A DNA stretch of 64,000 nucleotides from Lunularia cruciata (Eukaryota; Streptophyta; Marchantiopsida; Lunulariales; Lunulariaceae): NCBI GenBank assembly GCA_948567375.1, contig OX419761.1:29018501-29082500 (forward strand), in the 5' to 3' direction. The notes under the pieces were generated by a model, which had not been told where the DNA came from, did not search any database, and saw only the letters and a list, made by a program, of their open reading frames with translations. Made by a program: the position numbers and the translations under genes. Positions 36,234-48,299 of the stretch are shown here, piece by piece (position 1 is the first letter of the stretch; each line of letters begins with the position of its first letter).

Positions 36234-37028
36234 TAACAGTTTTGAGATTTGAAGAGCAGATATGAAGAGGTGCATTGTCATTTCGGATCTACAGGTTAGA
36301 AGAGTTGTTGTAGAATGGTATAGTTGTTAGAACTGTAGATTTGTTCACTATTTAAAAGTGGCATTTGCAGTATTATGTTGTTTAGTGCTCATAATTTCTA
36401 TGAATAGATAAAGCAAAGTGCTGTGAAGCAGTGCTCGTTGCTTGAGCTTGATTCCGAGTATCAACTTTGTAATTGTGTTTGTGAGTGTGTGAAGAAATTT
36501 GAAGTGCAAGTCAATGTGCTTGTTGGATGTTGGATTCCCCAGCCGTGATCTTCATTCTGTGTGTTTGATCTTGAGTGAAGTGCAGTCGAAGCAATGCCTT
36601 GACAGATCTGAGAGGAATTGTAGTGTTGGTAGTATTCTGCATTTGTGAGTGCAGTGCAAAGTTGATGTGAAGCAATTTTGATCAAGGAAGTTGTGCCTTC
36701 AATGGAGGGGTGGAACACAATTCTGAGGTGAAGTTGTTTTGCAGTGAAGTGCCATTTTCGGGAGAGCCTGAATCATCACAATCAAGATTGTTTGGAAAGA
36801 TTTGATGGAGTTGTGATTAAGGAGTGTGAATTTGTGACAAGACTGCAAGTCAGTGTTTGTTACTCTCTTCTGGGTGTGGTTTCTACCTAAGAGATTAAAG
36901 ACGCAACCAAGAAGAACTACATGTTACTTTGCTTTGTATTTGGACATTTCTGACTCGTATCTCTACGAGAACGAACTTTACTTACCTGATTACCGCAAAA
37001 GTGATATTTGCCGGGTTGTCACAATAGC

Positions 37029-38080
37029 TTACTGCGGTCATTATTGGTGGCATGGTATGCAAACCAATGTACAATAGTTTGTTGCCATATGTATAGTTTG
37101 TGATCAAGTTAGAGCTTCATTAAATGCTCCTATGCCATAGTTGCATTCATTATCTATCATGGGATTGGGTTACCATTGGAGTTGGACTTTGCTGGACCTT
37201 TACCATTGATTGTGAAACATCATTGGTATGTTTTGGTGATGGTGGAGCACTTCTCAAAGTGGATTGAGTTGGTGGCACTTCCTGACAAGTCCAGTGAAGG
37301 GACAGCTTACTCATTCTTGGATCGAGTTCTCAATCATTTTGGTGCACCAATTGAGGTTTTGATTGATCAGTGTACACAGTTTTTGGGGGAGTTTTAGGTC
37401 TTGTATGAAAAGGCTTTGATTGATCATCGTACTACCTCCTAAGATCACCTTGAGATAGATAGCTTAGTAGAGAGAGTGGTTCAAACAGTGAAAAGAGGAT
37501 TGCAAAAATGTGGTTTGCAGAGAGGCCACTTGGGAGATTGAGATCTCTAGTTACCTTAGTTGGCCATGGGCTATTGGCTTAGCTAGCAAGCTTCCTTAGC
37601 ATCCTTCTCTCCTTACTTTCTACTCTATAGACAAGATCCAAATTTACCTGTAGCCATTTGTCAAGATGCTATTGTAGTCTTGGACTTGGATGATTTTGAT
37701 GTATGGGTAAGCGCATGTTCTCAACGGGTAGAGATCTTTTGGAGAGTGATGCCAATGGCCTCTGAGAACTTGGTGATTGCTCAGCATAAGGATACCTTAC
37801 ATTATGCAACTATTTGAGGAGGAGGTTATAGACCCTTGATCCGTCAATTTCATCCAAGTGACTATGTATATCTACAACAGACAACATCAATGACACTTGA
37901 TGTTTTGACAAGCGTCACTATCTTGCAAGTATGTAAGGTTTTGCCATCTAGAGTCCTTGTGTTGGAAGAACGTGATGGTGTTGTTTGGAAGGATCATGTG
38001 TACAATTGTGCGCCATGCCACCTCCCAACCATTAATGGTACTACGGACCCAAGCTTTGCACTTATACGAGCAGGCTTGAG
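37029..38080 (+). pseudogene. Integrase core and C-terminus, old Ty3-type element
   Basis: Completes the zinc domain (HYWWHGM and CIVCDQ). The core has a first Asp at 37185 (LDFAGPLP), a second at 37365 (LIDQCTQF, where the usual Gly is Cys) and a Glu at 37470 (LVERVVQTVKRGL). The C-terminal part (37836-38080) includes VLVLEERDGVVWKDHVYNCAPCHLP, which leads straight into the PHD finger. Stops and shifts are present. Confidence 0.85.
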
Positions 38081-38081
38081 G

Positions 38082-38217
38082 TGTATGTTGTGTGGCTCTT
38101 CTAGTGGAGTTGCGGACTATGTCAGTGTGTGATAGCTATTTGAGAGGATGGCATATGGCATGTATGACTCCTCCCTTTGTAGTGGTTCCTCAAGGATAAT
38201 GGTTATGTCCTAGATGT
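38082..38217 (+). pseudogene. PHD finger at the end of the Ty3-type polyprotein
   Basis: The Cys/His ladder reads C-x2-C (38082, 38091), C-D-x-[Y] (38128; Tyr where the fourth Cys is expected), GWH-x2-C (His near 38152, Cys 38161), a PP...P segment, then W-x-C-x2-C (38206, 38215). This C4-H-C3 order with GWH is diagnostic of PHD fingers, which read histone tails (family knowledge). One Cys is lost and a TAA falls before the final Trp, so this copy is dead. It is in frame with, and directly downstream of, the integrase C-terminus. Confidence 0.8.
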
Positions 38218-38392
38218 ACTTGACCTATAGCTAGTTCATCTATTATATAGTATAAATTGGAGACAAGCGACTAATGATGGGGCTCCATAGCACTTTGCCT
38301 CTTAATCTTTGCCCATCATAGGGTATACCATATACTTGGAGTAGATGGCTATCTAGAGTTAGAGAGACCTAACCGCCAGCTAGGGAGGCAAT

Positions 38393-38497
38393 TGTGGCAC
38401 TTTAGAGTTCATGTATGACTTATGTGTGAGTTGTGCTTCTATAGTATATGATGTTGATAGCAATGTATGTTGTGTAGCTATGTATAAACCCACAACA
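38393..38497 (+). repeat. 105-bp direct repeat, left copy
   Basis: Starts TGTGGCACTTTAGAG and ends CACAACA. It is highly similar to 38945-39049, with TG...CA ends like a miniature LTR. A short purine-rich stretch (TAGGGAGGCA) precedes it, so it could alternatively be the start of the backbone's own 3' LTR. Confidence 0.7.
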
Positions 38498-38944
38498 ACT
38501 GTCATGCCAATGTAGTGTCGTATCTAGATTGGTCAAACACTAGAATTCTAGTCATAGTAGTTAGAGGCATTTTGGCAGTTACTCATAGACTACTTTCGGA
38601 CGGTCAGATTTTTTGTTTGGGGTATTGACTTCATGGTGGAGCCCACCATCACTTGCACCATCCACACCATTGGGTGTGCCATCAGCGGGACCATTGGGAT
38701 GAGACCTAGGTTGAAATCAGGAGTTTACCTTGGAAGTGCAGCTCTAGAGAGCTCACTTCTTTGATGTTGAGCGTTTGAGTTCCTGGCTAGAGTGGACAAA
38801 AGCCAGTGAGCATCACTTGGAGTCTCTTAGCTAGAGTGGGTGTGGCTTGATTGTAATCATTGCCCTGTTTTGGCAAGTTTTTGAGGATCAGATCAAGTAC
38901 TGATCTGATTTTGAGTTGATTTGAGTTGTAAATGATCTGATTAT

Positions 38945-39049
38945 TGTGGCACTTTAGAGTTCATGTATGACTTATGTGTGAGTTGTGCTTCTATAATGTA
39001 TGATGTTGATAGTGATGTATGTTGTGTAGCAATATATATACGCACAACA
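38945..39049 (+). repeat. 105-bp direct repeat, right copy
   Basis: Second copy of 38393-38497. The two enclose 447 bp with no recognisable coding sequence. No primer site, purine tract or clear 5-bp flank duplication is visible (GCAAT against CTCCT), so a TRIM-type element is possible but unproven. Confidence 0.65.
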
Positions 39050-40651
39050 CTCCTCTTATGTAAAGAAGCTACATTGTTGGCCAAAGGTATGAGCCTACCC
39101 TATTGGACTGCAGGAGGTGATGCATATGCTAGAAATGTGTTGGGAACAATTGTACGTGACTTGACTCATGACATGATTTGGTTGGCTTTCGAGCAGCCAT
39201 ATATTGCAAGACCTTAGCTCAATTGTATCACCACCTAAGTTGTGGTAATGTTAAAGAAAGTGGTATGATTGGATGAGATTGATAATCTCACCTTCATGTA
39301 CCTCTTAGAACAAGCAAACATCTAGACTTATCATCTAGGTAGGACCTTGGAGTTGGCCCATATGAATGGATTTATCAAAATATGGGATATTATTTTAAGG
39401 ACTACCAAGAAAGAGACTTTCAGGGCATCTACAACTCAATGAGACCCTAGTTCTTCCTTTTTGTAAAAAAAGGTAAGAAGAAGAGGTAGCTTCAAAAGGG
39501 GCTTTCTCAGAGTGCAAGGACTTAGTAGAGTGTTTTTTAGTTTGGGCAAAGTAGCTACTAAGGGTTTGGTTGACTATAGGCAAGTCAATGCTATGGGAAT
39601 TGGAGTGCAAGACTTTGTTATAAGCAAGTTATTGTAGGATTCTCTCTACGGGACAAACAAGAGAATTGGTAGAGAATACCATGGGTATGTAATATAGTAG
39701 GAAACAATTAGGTAATAATAAATGCAAAGGTGACACATTGACAAAGCTAGGCAATGCAATCTAGATTAGAAACAAGGATTAGAAACCAATTGGCACTGGA
39801 AGGAGGATCCCATAATATTAGGATATGCCTTGCAAGGCAAGGGATGGTCCTCCAACATAAAGTAATAGCGTGCACCCAAGGGATATAAAACTTAAGCACC
39901 TTGTATATCATGGCTCTCAACTTCCTATATGGATGATTGCTAGAATCAACTGATGACTATGGAACTTGGATGAATTGGTGTTCTTGTTAATCCTCATTCA
40001 CCTATGACCCCACTATGGGATGTCCCATATTCATCTTGTAGCATGAGGATTGGTGAGTAGAGAGTGACAACCAAGGAGGTTGACAGGCTCTTAGGAGTGA
40101 TAGACCTGTGAGCCATCTCCTAGGCTAAGTACCCATTGGTAGACCTGGCCCCGCTGTATGGCTATGTGCACTATGAGAATCCTACTCATAGTTCCTCCCC
40201 AAGCTTGGAGAAAGGCCAACTGTGTAAGGCTGTCCCGCAATTCCTTTGTCCCATAGTGTCTCCTAGCCAAACTACGGGTTAGGTTACACCCGCTGACAAG
40301 GACAAACCGTGGTTAACCTTAACTCCAAATTTTAACCATGGTTAGCCTTGGAATTGTAGTTAAGCAAGGTCTAGAACTATTTAGTTTAGTTAGACCTATG
40401 TGACTGCTCAACCTAGAGGAGTTCTCAATGCCTATGCTGTTGTAGTGAATTTTTATTATATAGACAACATATAGTACTAAGAATATTTCCACTATATGAT
40501 TGTTCAGTTTTCATCACAAATTATGAGAGTTGAGATATACATTTTAAAATATAAAATTTTCCACATTGGCACCTTCTTGGTAACTATGTTTTGGTTATTA
40601 TTTAATTATTTAATTATTTACACATTATTTAATACAGACAATAGTCTAACA
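39050..40651. other. Undefined, probably decayed transposon sequence
   Basis: Only short broken frames; none matches a domain I know. The segment 39060-39650 has a weak gag-like look but no zinc knuckle. The last 200 bp before the copia element are very AT-rich. No RNA gene or promoter is evident. Confidence 0.4.
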
Positions 40652-41061
40652 TGTTGAAAATTGTTGTGCAGATTTACATCAATATTTAAGAATAGTTGAA
40701 AATACAAGAAATGAAAAAGGGTATACATAGTACTTTTACTAATTTCCTCTTATTGCAAATCTTGCCTCATGACATTAGGAATGGAATACCTGCAAGCTAG
40801 TATTAGGTTCTAAGCTAATGCAAAACTTGGTTGTGTTGTTGGCCTTGCTTCTCCAAGCTACTACTGATACATCATGATGCGCAAGCTTCTTGAATATCCA
40901 CCAACGTCTTGATAAAATTAACAATGGACTCTTTGAAAGGTAAGACCTTAAGTACTCTAACCCTAATTGTGCCTTTGTGGGCTAGGTGTTATGTACAAAC
41001 CCTAATAATTATCATATAGGTACATGCCATATATAGTACCATCTCAAATGTACTTGCAACA
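40652..41061 (-). repeat. 3' LTR of the copia element
   Basis: 410 bp. On the - strand the purine tract GAATGAGTGGGAG (41062-41074) lies directly before it. Visible divergence from the other LTR, including indels, indicates an old insertion. Confidence 0.88.
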
Positions 41062-41079
41062 CTCCCACTCATTCAAGAA

Positions 41080-42282
41080 ATGGTAGTACTCAATTATATT
41101 TCTAAACATATGAAACTTATGTCCAAGTTACGCTTTTGTAAACATATTTGCAATCTAATTGTTTGTGTTGATAAAGGTACAACAGATTTTCTGTTTCTCT
41201 TGCTGCTCTCTCACGTAGTAATATTGGATCTCTATGTGCTTGGTTCTCTTGTGGAATTCTGAGTTATACACCAACTTGATAGCACTTTGATTGTCATTGT
41301 ACATCTGAGTTGGACAATCTTGTGCAAATTGTAGTTCCTTGAGTGACATGTAGAGCCATACTACTTCTTTGGCAATTATACATGTTGCAATGTACTTTGC
41401 CTTTGTGGTAGAAGTGAAAGTGCATTTTTGTCATTGGCTGCTCCAAGCTAGTGGTCTACCATTCATCATGAATATGAAACCACTATATGACTTCCTATTG
41501 ACTAAGTCACTCAAAAAATTAGCATCATAGTATTCAGCTAGTGTATTAGTAGCATAAGAACCTCCACTAAGTTCTAATCCATAAACCAAAGTACCTTTGA
41601 GAATTCTCTTCACTACTTCCCTATGTTGAGATAAAAGATTACAAATAAACTTTGCTACTATGCTAATAGCATTAGCTATGTCAGGTCTTGTACCTATCAT
41701 AGCATACATCCGACATCCTACTCTAATCAGTTCACTTACTCCTACAACTCTAATCACTTCACTTTCTTAAATTTGTAATCTAGCATTTGGATATACATGG
41801 ATATGCATCTCCAAGATTGAACCAATTTATGATTAACTCTATATATCTTTCTTACATCAATTTGATTCTGAGTTCTTCTCTATCACAAGAAACCTAAAAT
41901 TCTACATAGCATTCTACTTCTCCATATTTAACTTCAAACTCTCTACCAAGGTGATCTAACATGGTAATAATGTGGGATTTATCTTTTTCACAAATCAGTA
42001 CATCATTGACAAAGACAGTGAGGATTACCCTAGATCCCTAATACACACAAGGACCAGAAAGTGATGCTTGCAACCCATACCTCATTAAGAAGTCATGAAA
42101 CTTCCAATTGTAGTTCCTTGAGGCTTGCTTCAAGCCATAAAGACTCTTTAGCTATCTTGCAAACACTCTTCTCCTTTCAAGCTTTTATGTATCTGTGTAG
42201 TTGCTCCATGTAAATTTTCTCATGCAAATCTACATCAAGAAAAGTTGTCTTGATGTCAAATTGGGCTATTTCCATGTCTTTT
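41080..42282 (-). pseudogene. Copia RT and RNase H fragments
   Basis: RT begins right at the gap with AQFDIKTTFLDVDLHEKIYMEQ (42282 to about 42200), followed by SLYGLKQA (about 42145) and a decayed active site FVNDVLI (about 42005; usual form YVDD). The later part covers RPDIANAISIVAKF (41700-41659) and the RNase H segment ending TKHIEIQYYYVRE (41230-41192). Multiple shifts and stops. Confidence 0.85.
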
Positions 42283-42482
42283 NNNNNNNNNNNNNNNNNN
42301 NNNNNNNNNNNNNNNNNNNNNNNNNNNNNNNNNNNNNNNNNNNNNNNNNNNNNNNNNNNNNNNNNNNNNNNNNNNNNNNNNNNNNNNNNNNNNNNNNNNN
42401 NNNNNNNNNNNNNNNNNNNNNNNNNNNNNNNNNNNNNNNNNNNNNNNNNNNNNNNNNNNNNNNNNNNNNNNNNNNNNNNNNN
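42283..42482. other. Assembly gap (200 N)
   Basis: A run of exactly 200 undetermined bases, probably a placeholder. It falls between copia gag and RT, so integrase and protease may be absent from the genome or merely unassembled. Confidence 0.98.
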
Positions 42483-42489
42483 TTGACTT

Positions 42490-43200
42490 TTAGGATTAGC
42501 CTCATTGTGCGGCTTTCTTTGGAGGAGCTTTTGCTCAACTCTACATTCTCTTGCCCAATGCCCCTTCTTTTTGCACGTGTTGCAGCTTGTTCTCTTCTTG
42601 AGTTCTGAGATGTTGTTCTTCTTTTGAATTCCGCCATGGTTGTTACCTCTGCTGCTTCTTCTATCAATAGCAAGAAATGATCTCTCTTGAAATATCTTCT
42701 TTCTCCTCTCCACATCTGTTCAAGGTTCTTCCTCAAGTAGTCTTGCAATGAGTCTCTTGATGGTTTGTTGCTCCTCAGGTACATTATCCCATGCAGCTTT
42801 TACATGGTGATAAGTCTATGGTAAGTTGCCAATAATCTTGTTGATAATTGAGGAATCATTTATTCTATCACCAAGGTTACTCAACTGACAAGCAAGAGTT
42901 TCTACTTGGCTGATAAAACTCACTATCTCTTCTCTTGGTTTCATCTGTAATTGAAAGAATCTCTATTGGAGAACGAGCTTGTTCTATGAATCACATTGCT
43001 CATGTAACGGGATGAAGCTACTCCACATTTGGTTTGTGGTTCTACAATTGATTGATCATTGTAAATACATGCACCGTTGCACAATGTACATTTCTGCAAC
43101 ATCGTTCTTGCTCTGCCAATTTGTCTCTCCTCCATTTGTTAGGGCTTGTTCTATAGTCTTTGTCCCATTAACGATCCTTGTAAATCTCTTTTGACTTGAA
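42490..43200 (-). pseudogene. Copia gag fragment
   Basis: Contains a CCHC zinc knuckle (CNTCKKKGHWAREC, about 42551-42592) preceded by basic sequence and an upstream block with copia-gag-like helices (43200-42620). At least three frames are needed to read it. Confidence 0.8.
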
Positions 43201-43401
43201 GATTCTCATCAGATGGAATTTCCAAATCAATAATTCTCCCCATTGAATTGACTAATGTGTGCTATATCTCTCAATTTTCTCCTTGTTTCCATTATATCCC
43301 AATCTACTCTCAGATCTGAAAGACTCTTCTAGTCTCTCAATCTCCCTAAAATTCTACAACAAGAAAAATCTTGGCACACAGGGAAACATGCACCCATAAT
43401 C

Positions 43402-43803
43402 TGTTGAAAATTGTTGTAAATAATGATGCAAACCTGCATACAAAACAAGGAATGCAAAAAAGTATGCACATTACTTTTTCTGATTTTCCCTTGTTGCAAA
43501 TCTAGTACAAGAAGAATGGAATACTTGCAAGCTAGTACTCAGGTTCTAAGCTAATGCAAAACCTGGTAGTGTTGTTTGCATTGCTTCTCCAGGCTGCTGT
43601 TCATACATCCTATTGCTCAAAGCTTCTTTACTATCCACAACATATTGATGGAATGAACAACCAACTCTCTGAATGGTGAGACCTAGAGTACTCTAACCCT
43701 AACAGTGGTGCCGTGTAGTGGGCTAGGTGCTACATACAAACCCTAACATCTATCATATAAGTACATGCTATATCAATGTATGATCTGAAATATACTTGCA
43801 ACG
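43402..43803 (-). repeat. 5' LTR of the copia element
   Basis: 402 bp, similar to 40652-41061. The sequence just inside it shows no clear iMet primer site. Confidence 0.85.
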
Positions 43804-43808
43804 TAACG

Positions 43809-44533
43809 AGGGGATGTGAGGTTCAGTGGACATTTTTTATTTCATCAGGACTTGTCTAGTCGATCGAGTACAAGAGAGCCCGAATCTAGTTTTAAGGTTC
43901 TGGACGTAATGACAATGTTCCAAGTTTGCTTCTTCGAATCTCAATTAGAAAGCTATGGACATGTAGGACCACCTATGGATCTAAGACATAGTTTTAGAAT
44001 TCTATGAGCAGAAAGTTCCAACATAAGTCCTGTGACAGGCTGATGCAGATCATCAGCATCATCAATAGCTCATGAAGTGAACTTAATTACAAACAAGTAG
44101 TTCAGATGTTCACGAAGTTAATGCAAGATCTTCATAAAGGTATGGATGGGCTCTTTATAAAGTTTTCAGACGATAGAATCACAAGTAGATAATGATTAGC
44201 GCTAGAATGACGCACGAGGAGGCACTAGGTGGCCTTGGCACTCTTCCACTTTGGAAAATGATCTTAATTTATGGTACTGTATATATATGTTTGGCTTGCG
44301 TGCGATGTGATCAAGAATTCAGCCAACAGTCAAACGCTGTTTGGCACCACTCCAAATAGTCTGTGACTGTTGTACAAGCTTGAGTAATCTAGCAGGTGCA
44401 GGGAGGCACATTTACTTCCGTGCCCGGAGTTTCGGGATCGTCGCCTACAGTATCTACAAGCCGATCTATATGACATATGCAGTAGTTTATACAGTAACCG
44501 TGATTCTGGCGAAGCAGAAGTCTTGAAGTACGT
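43809..44533. other. Intergenic, 3' side of the peroxidase
   Basis: No gene or repeat recognised. The part next to 44534 would hold the 3' UTR of the - strand peroxidase. No strong polyadenylation signal stood out. Confidence 0.4.
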
Positions 44534-46638
<2,105 letters not shown>

Positions 46639-46760
46639 CTACAAACAATGAGGTGCTTCTCTTGAGCTTGCTTCAATTGAATTCCCTTCCAATTCCGAGA
46701 GACCGGGTTGAGCCCTTAAGCTTCCTCTGGCCCAGCTTGTAGTTGTCATTTCATCAAGGC

Positions 46761-46768
46761 CTTATATA
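46761..46768 (-). promoter_or_regulatory. Putative TATA box of the peroxidase
   Basis: TATATAAG on the - strand, about 126 bases upstream of the ATG. It is a suitable position for a promoter with a leader of about 95 bases. Confidence 0.55.
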
Positions 46769-47411
46769 CTGATGTACATCTGCACAGCCAAAATGCTGGA
46801 AATTGGAAGACGGGCATTAGTCTCTGAAATGACTTTGGGCACGTGGTGACCACGGTCACCATAAAGTTGTAGCAGTGACAGTGTTTACGGCTACAATGAC
46901 AGTGTTTAGTGAATGCACCGTTGAGCAGAGTATTCAAAGTCATATCTGGAGGGAGCCTGAGGGTGGAAACTTATTTTCACCCGCACGATATTGCCAAACC
47001 GACTACTCGATCAAAGGGTGAGAAGACATATATTTCATGAGTTTTAATCATGCTCTATTAACCCAAATTTTGTATCAATCATTTATTTCAATTAAGACTC
47101 GAGTGATTATATCCGCCATTCCATTTTAAGTTAACTTATTTATCTGTATGTTATATAATTTACGCGATTTGTACAATTTCATAACTGTCATGGACAAATA
47201 AATTAAATTCCTATGAAATGATATCGCATTTTACGTTCAAATGTGTCATCTGCTAGCAATTGGAACAACATCATACACTCTACCGTTTAGAATTGTTGCT
47301 AGGATTCCTGTACTGAGTCTAGAGATTAAAGCATAAAGTGGATGTAATGACTATTAATCGTACCTATATACTAAACACTTACATAGTATCTAACCTTAAA
47401 CTACCAAGCAA

Positions 47412-47445
47412 TACTTATTGACCGAGTACCCTCGGTCGATAAGTA
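47412..47445. repeat. Inverted repeat, 15-bp arms
   Basis: Arms TACTTATTGACCGAG and CTCGGTCGATAAGTA pair at 14 of 15 positions around a 4-base loop. Confidence 0.85.
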
Positions 47446-47447
47446 CC

Positions 47448-47478
47448 TGCAGCTGTTACTTGTACTGTAACAGCTGCA
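47448..47478. repeat. Inverted repeat, 12-bp perfect arms
   Basis: TGCAGCTGTTAC pairs perfectly with GTAACAGCTGCA around a 7-base loop. It starts three bases after the previous hairpin. Confidence 0.85.
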
Positions 47479-48299
47479 GAAACTCTCAAGATCATAGACG
47501 GAAATTTCAACAAAAAGTCTTGCACGAGACTAGAGGTCGGTCTCACAACAGTACAACTTGAAGTATCTCCCCGTAGTTCCTGAAGGAGGCCCCAGTCGGA
47601 TAGCCCACTGTTCATGGAGATAAGTTTGTCCCCAATTCAAATCTCCACACCAAGGGCTACAGTAGTTGGCACCGCACATTCTGACGTACACAGCAGAGTT
47701 TCAATTAGAATCTCCCCAAGGTCAAGCACTACCCTTGGCTCGGTTTATCACTGTCATGTCCTTAGGTGATGGCTCGATCTAAAGTAAGTTTAGTCCGGCG
47801 TTGCAGTCAACATGAGATTTATACATGTTTCTTCCTAATTCTTCAACAGGAACTCATCAGTCTACAAGAACTCGCATACTGGTACCGAGTAAACACGTTC
47901 AATTTTCTACTCTAAGCATTTTCGGTCTTTTAAGATCACCTAAGTACCCACATTAAAGGCAACTTGGGATGGCATTCTCTTAAAAGTGAACTAGTTGTCC
48001 GCAAGCAACTTAAAAGCATTTGGCTATTGGATGGTCATTTCATGTAGCTTAGCTTTGATGGATGTCTTGGCAGCTCTGATCTCGTTTTGCAGTCTACCAA
48101 TCTCCGCTGAGAAGTATTATCCCAAGAGGATAGACATCTCGTTTACAGTGCCTATCATCTTATTGCCTATCATCTTCACGATTAGGAGGTAGACATCACT
48201 ACAAGATATCACCGAGTCCACTCGATTACGACGGTGTAGGACATTGGGTTAGGAAGGAGAGTTTAGTAGAGCAGCACGAGCGCTACACCCTTTGTCTAT

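Larger units (their letters stand above)
33253..37023 (+). mobile_element. Long-LTR family copy 5, best-preserved solo LTR with coding capacity
   Basis: 3771-bp unit, TGTGGTGCCCACA to GTTGTCACA, with ATAGC duplicated exactly at 33248-33252 and 37024-37028. It splits the integrase zinc domain of the backbone, and removing it rejoins the two halves (apart from a later 1-base shift). Layout is about 390 bp of U3-like sequence, a TATA box, an 856-codon frame, and a 790-bp conserved non-coding tail. Sister copies next to a primer site show that this unit is an LTR. Confidence 0.9.
40652..43803 (-). mobile_element. Deleted Ty1/copia retrotransposon
   Basis: LTRs at 40652-41061 and 43402-43803 (TGTTG...CAACA, the right end mutated to CAACG), with flanks TAACA (40647-40651) and TAACG (43804-43808). 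On the - strand gag, then RT, then RNase H follow. Protease, integrase and most of RT are missing, at least partly at the assembly gap 42283-42482. The coding blocks carry many stops and shifts. Confidence 0.9.
46944..48299. other. AT-rich intergenic with paired hairpins
   Basis: 46944-47400 is AT-rich with no coding signal. Two strong inverted repeats follow (separate entries). 47620-48299 is undefined and probably merges into the 5' part of the RT element. Confidence 0.4.

Noticed and set aside
33253-37023. Reading copy 5 as a DNA transposon with TIRs
   Set aside because: The ends share only TGTG. The TG...CA form, 5-bp duplication, and relatives next to primer sites and purine tracts fit LTRs instead.
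38393-38497. Calling this the 3' end member of the coding-LTR family
   Set aside because: Only the first five bases agree with TGTGGTGCCCACA; the sequence after that is unrelated.
47415-47615. 66-codon - strand frame next to the hairpins
   Set aside because: No start context, splice partner or recognised domain. Its Val/Ala-rich end is produced by the inverted repeat itself.
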